NCBI GenBank assembly: GCA_030148365.1
Contig: JASBTO010000124.1
Coordinates: forward strand, 1 to 8,193
Direction of reading: 5' to 3'
From: Kangiellaceae bacterium
GTDB lineage: Bacteria > Pseudomonadota > Gammaproteobacteria > Enterobacterales > Kangiellaceae
DNA length: 8,193 nt
In this document: positions 7,214-8,193 of the stretch, piece after piece
Layout of the letters: every line of letters begins with the position of its first letter
Position numbering within the stretch: the first letter of the stretch is position 1
The notes under the pieces: generated by a model
What the model was told of the DNA's origin: nothing
Databases searched by the model: none
The model's input: only the letters and a program-made list of their open reading frames with translations
Translations under genes and position numbers: made by a program

Positions 7214-7241
7214 TTCTCATTTTGTTATTTGAAGATAAAAT
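7214..7241 (+). promoter_or_regulatory. Possible promoter of the glutaredoxin-membrane gene
   Basis: TTCTCA (7214-7219, four of six -35 matches) is separated by 16 nt from TAAAAT (7236-7241, five of six -10 matches), in a locally AT-rich stretch about 35 nt before the ATG. Together with the upstream hairpin this suggests the gene can be transcribed on its own. The -35 is weak. Confidence 0.4.
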
Positions 7242-7274
7242 GAAAGCCGGAATTTGAATTGAATTGGAAAACAT

Positions 7275-7997
7275 ATGAAACCCCAAGCCCACAACAGCAT
7301 CTACCGCAAACCCACCTGCAAGTTTGGAGACAAAGCGGTGGAGTTGCTCAAGGAGAAGGATATCCAGTTCGAGGACCATGTCTTCGACTCCAAGGATGAA
7401 GAGATGGCCTTCAAGGAAAAGCATGGCGTCTCGACTACGCCGCAGATCTTTTTTGGCGATGAGCGGATCGGTGGCTACTCGGACCTTGCCGAAAAACTCG
7501 GTGAAGATGTTGAGGAAGAAAGCAACGAAACATCCTATGTCCCGGTCATCGCGGTGTTTTCCGTCGCGGCATTGATGGCGTTGGCCACCAGCCTTGGCGT
7601 GATGGGCTTTATGGGTTTTGCTCTGGCTATGCTGGCGACCTTGAAGCTGATGGATATCCAGTCGTTTGTGCAAAGCTTCAGTAAATACGATCTGATCACC
7701 CAGCGAATCAAGGGCTACGGATACGTCTACCCCTTCGCGGAAGTGGCTGCCGGCCTGGGCTTTTTGCTGATCGCCGCCCTCGCCACGCCGCCGGAAGCGT
7801 TAAAAATGACGACGGGCATTCTGTCCCTGTTTGTCGGTGTTGCCGGTGGCATTTCCGTATTCAAGGCGGTGTATATCGACAAGATTGATCTCAACTGTGC
7901 TTGCGTGGGTGGCAATGCCAATGTGCCTTTGGGGGCGGTGAGTTTCACAGAAAACGCCATGATGGCGGTGATGGGACTGTGGGTGTTGGTGGTTTAG
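7275..7997 (+). CDS. Glutaredoxin domain fused to MauE/DoxX-like membrane domain
   Basis: This 240-residue protein has two parts. Residues 8-75 are a glutaredoxin/thioredoxin-fold domain: strand NSIYRKPTC, active-site Cys15 in CKFG, the cis-Pro motif TTPQIF (54-59), and GGYSDL (66-71), which normally binds glutathione. The second active-site cysteine is replaced (C-K-F-G), so it is monothiol-like. A short acidic linker (about 75-86) leads into a membrane region with probable segments near 88-106, 109-126, 150-170, 180-196 and 220-240. The membrane region resembles the MauE/DoxX-like redox-associated family. It carries a Cys-X-Cys pair (C208, C210, in LNCACVGG), plausible as the redox partner of Cys15. 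The glutaredoxin domain has no signal peptide, so it probably faces the cytoplasm. Inferred role: passing thiol or disulfide electrons at the inner membrane. GGAAA at 7266-7270 supports the start. Confidence 0.85.
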   Translation: MKPQAHNSIYRKPTCKFGDKAVELLKEKDIQFEDHVFDSKDEEMAFKEKHGVSTTPQIFFGDERIGGYSDLAEKLGEDVEEESNETSYVPVIAVFSVAALMALATSLGVMGFMGFALAMLATLKLMDIQSFVQSFSKYDLITQRIKGYGYVYPFAEVAAGLGFLLIAALATPPEALKMTTGILSLFVGVAGGISVFKAVYIDKIDLNCACVGGNANVPLGAVSFTENAMMAVMGLWVLVV

Positions 7998-8067
7998 AGA
8001 GAGTTCAGATTTCGCAGGGCTCTATCCGGGCGAGGTCAGCAAATGAGGGTTCCGCCTGATTGATCTT

Positions 8068-8193
8068 TTATACGGTCTGCACCTGGAGTAATTCGCGTAA
8101 CCGGCTCTCCTGTCGGGGCGGGACCAGATCCGCGAGTGTGTAGGCATCCAGAGTACTGAAAAAGCTTTCCAGGGCCTCGGCGAACGCAGACTT
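8068..8193 (-). CDS. C-terminal end of an unrecognised gene (partial)
   Basis: Reading the minus strand from the right edge gives 41 open codons ending in TAA (8070-8068), with normal GC-rich codon use and an ordinary soluble helical composition. The visible end includes FAEALESFF and SRLRELLQVQTV. It converges with the glutaredoxin-membrane gene across 70 nt in which I see no clear terminator. The piece is too short to assign a family. Its reality rests on the open frame, codon character and the otherwise empty space. Confidence 0.6.
   Translation of the reverse strand, partial: KSAFAEALESFFSTLDAYTLADLVPPRQESRLRELLQVQTV

Noticed and set aside
7998..8067. AGAG/CTCT inverted repeat as terminator
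   Set aside because: Only four base pairs with a large loop and no T tract; not convincing.

Overview
The window looks like a piece of a gammaproteobacterial chromosome. It is moderately GC-rich, genes sit on both strands with short gaps, and the markers fit that class: a YaiL/DUF2058 protein with its typical C-terminal signature, a RecQ of about 700 residues with an extra C-terminal helix-turn-helix, and a YajG-like outer-membrane lipoprotein. I cannot name a genus from sequence alone. I see no IS element, phage gene, CRISPR array, tRNA or rRNA.

Layout, left to right. (1) Positions 1-3476, minus strand: a probable two-gene helicase operon. recQ (3476-1359) is followed after 14 nt by a DEAD-box RNA helicase (1344 to the left edge, 448 residues visible, no stop seen). 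(2) Positions 3625-4170, plus strand: a yaiL-type gene, divergent from recQ. (3) Positions 4171-4380: a 210-nt gap between converging genes, with a hairpin and a small AT-rich palindrome. (4) Positions 5424-4381, minus strand: an exported seven-bladed beta-propeller of the SMP-30/streptogramin-lyase-like class. (5) Positions 5621-6265, plus strand: an outer-membrane lipoprotein behind a good sigma70-like promoter with an operator-like inverted repeat, followed by a strong hairpin at 6286-6322. (6) Positions 6413-7159, plus strand: a flavodoxin-fold oxidoreductase of the NAD(P)H-dependent FMN reductase type. (7) Positions 7275-7997, plus strand: a glutaredoxin domain fused to a MauE/DoxX-like membrane domain. 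(8) Positions 8193-8068, minus strand: the last 41 codons of an unrecognised gene that enters from the right edge.

Working together: the helicase pair suggests joint expression of DNA-repair and RNA-remodelling functions. The flavoprotein and the glutaredoxin-membrane fusion are adjacent, on the same strand and both redox-related, so a shared thiol or flavin electron-transfer role is possible but unproven. The rest looks like ordinary housekeeping or envelope genes. I found no clear case for a wholly new defence or mobile system. The glutaredoxin-MauE fusion with its single-cysteine active site and the lipoprotein control region are the most worthwhile leads.
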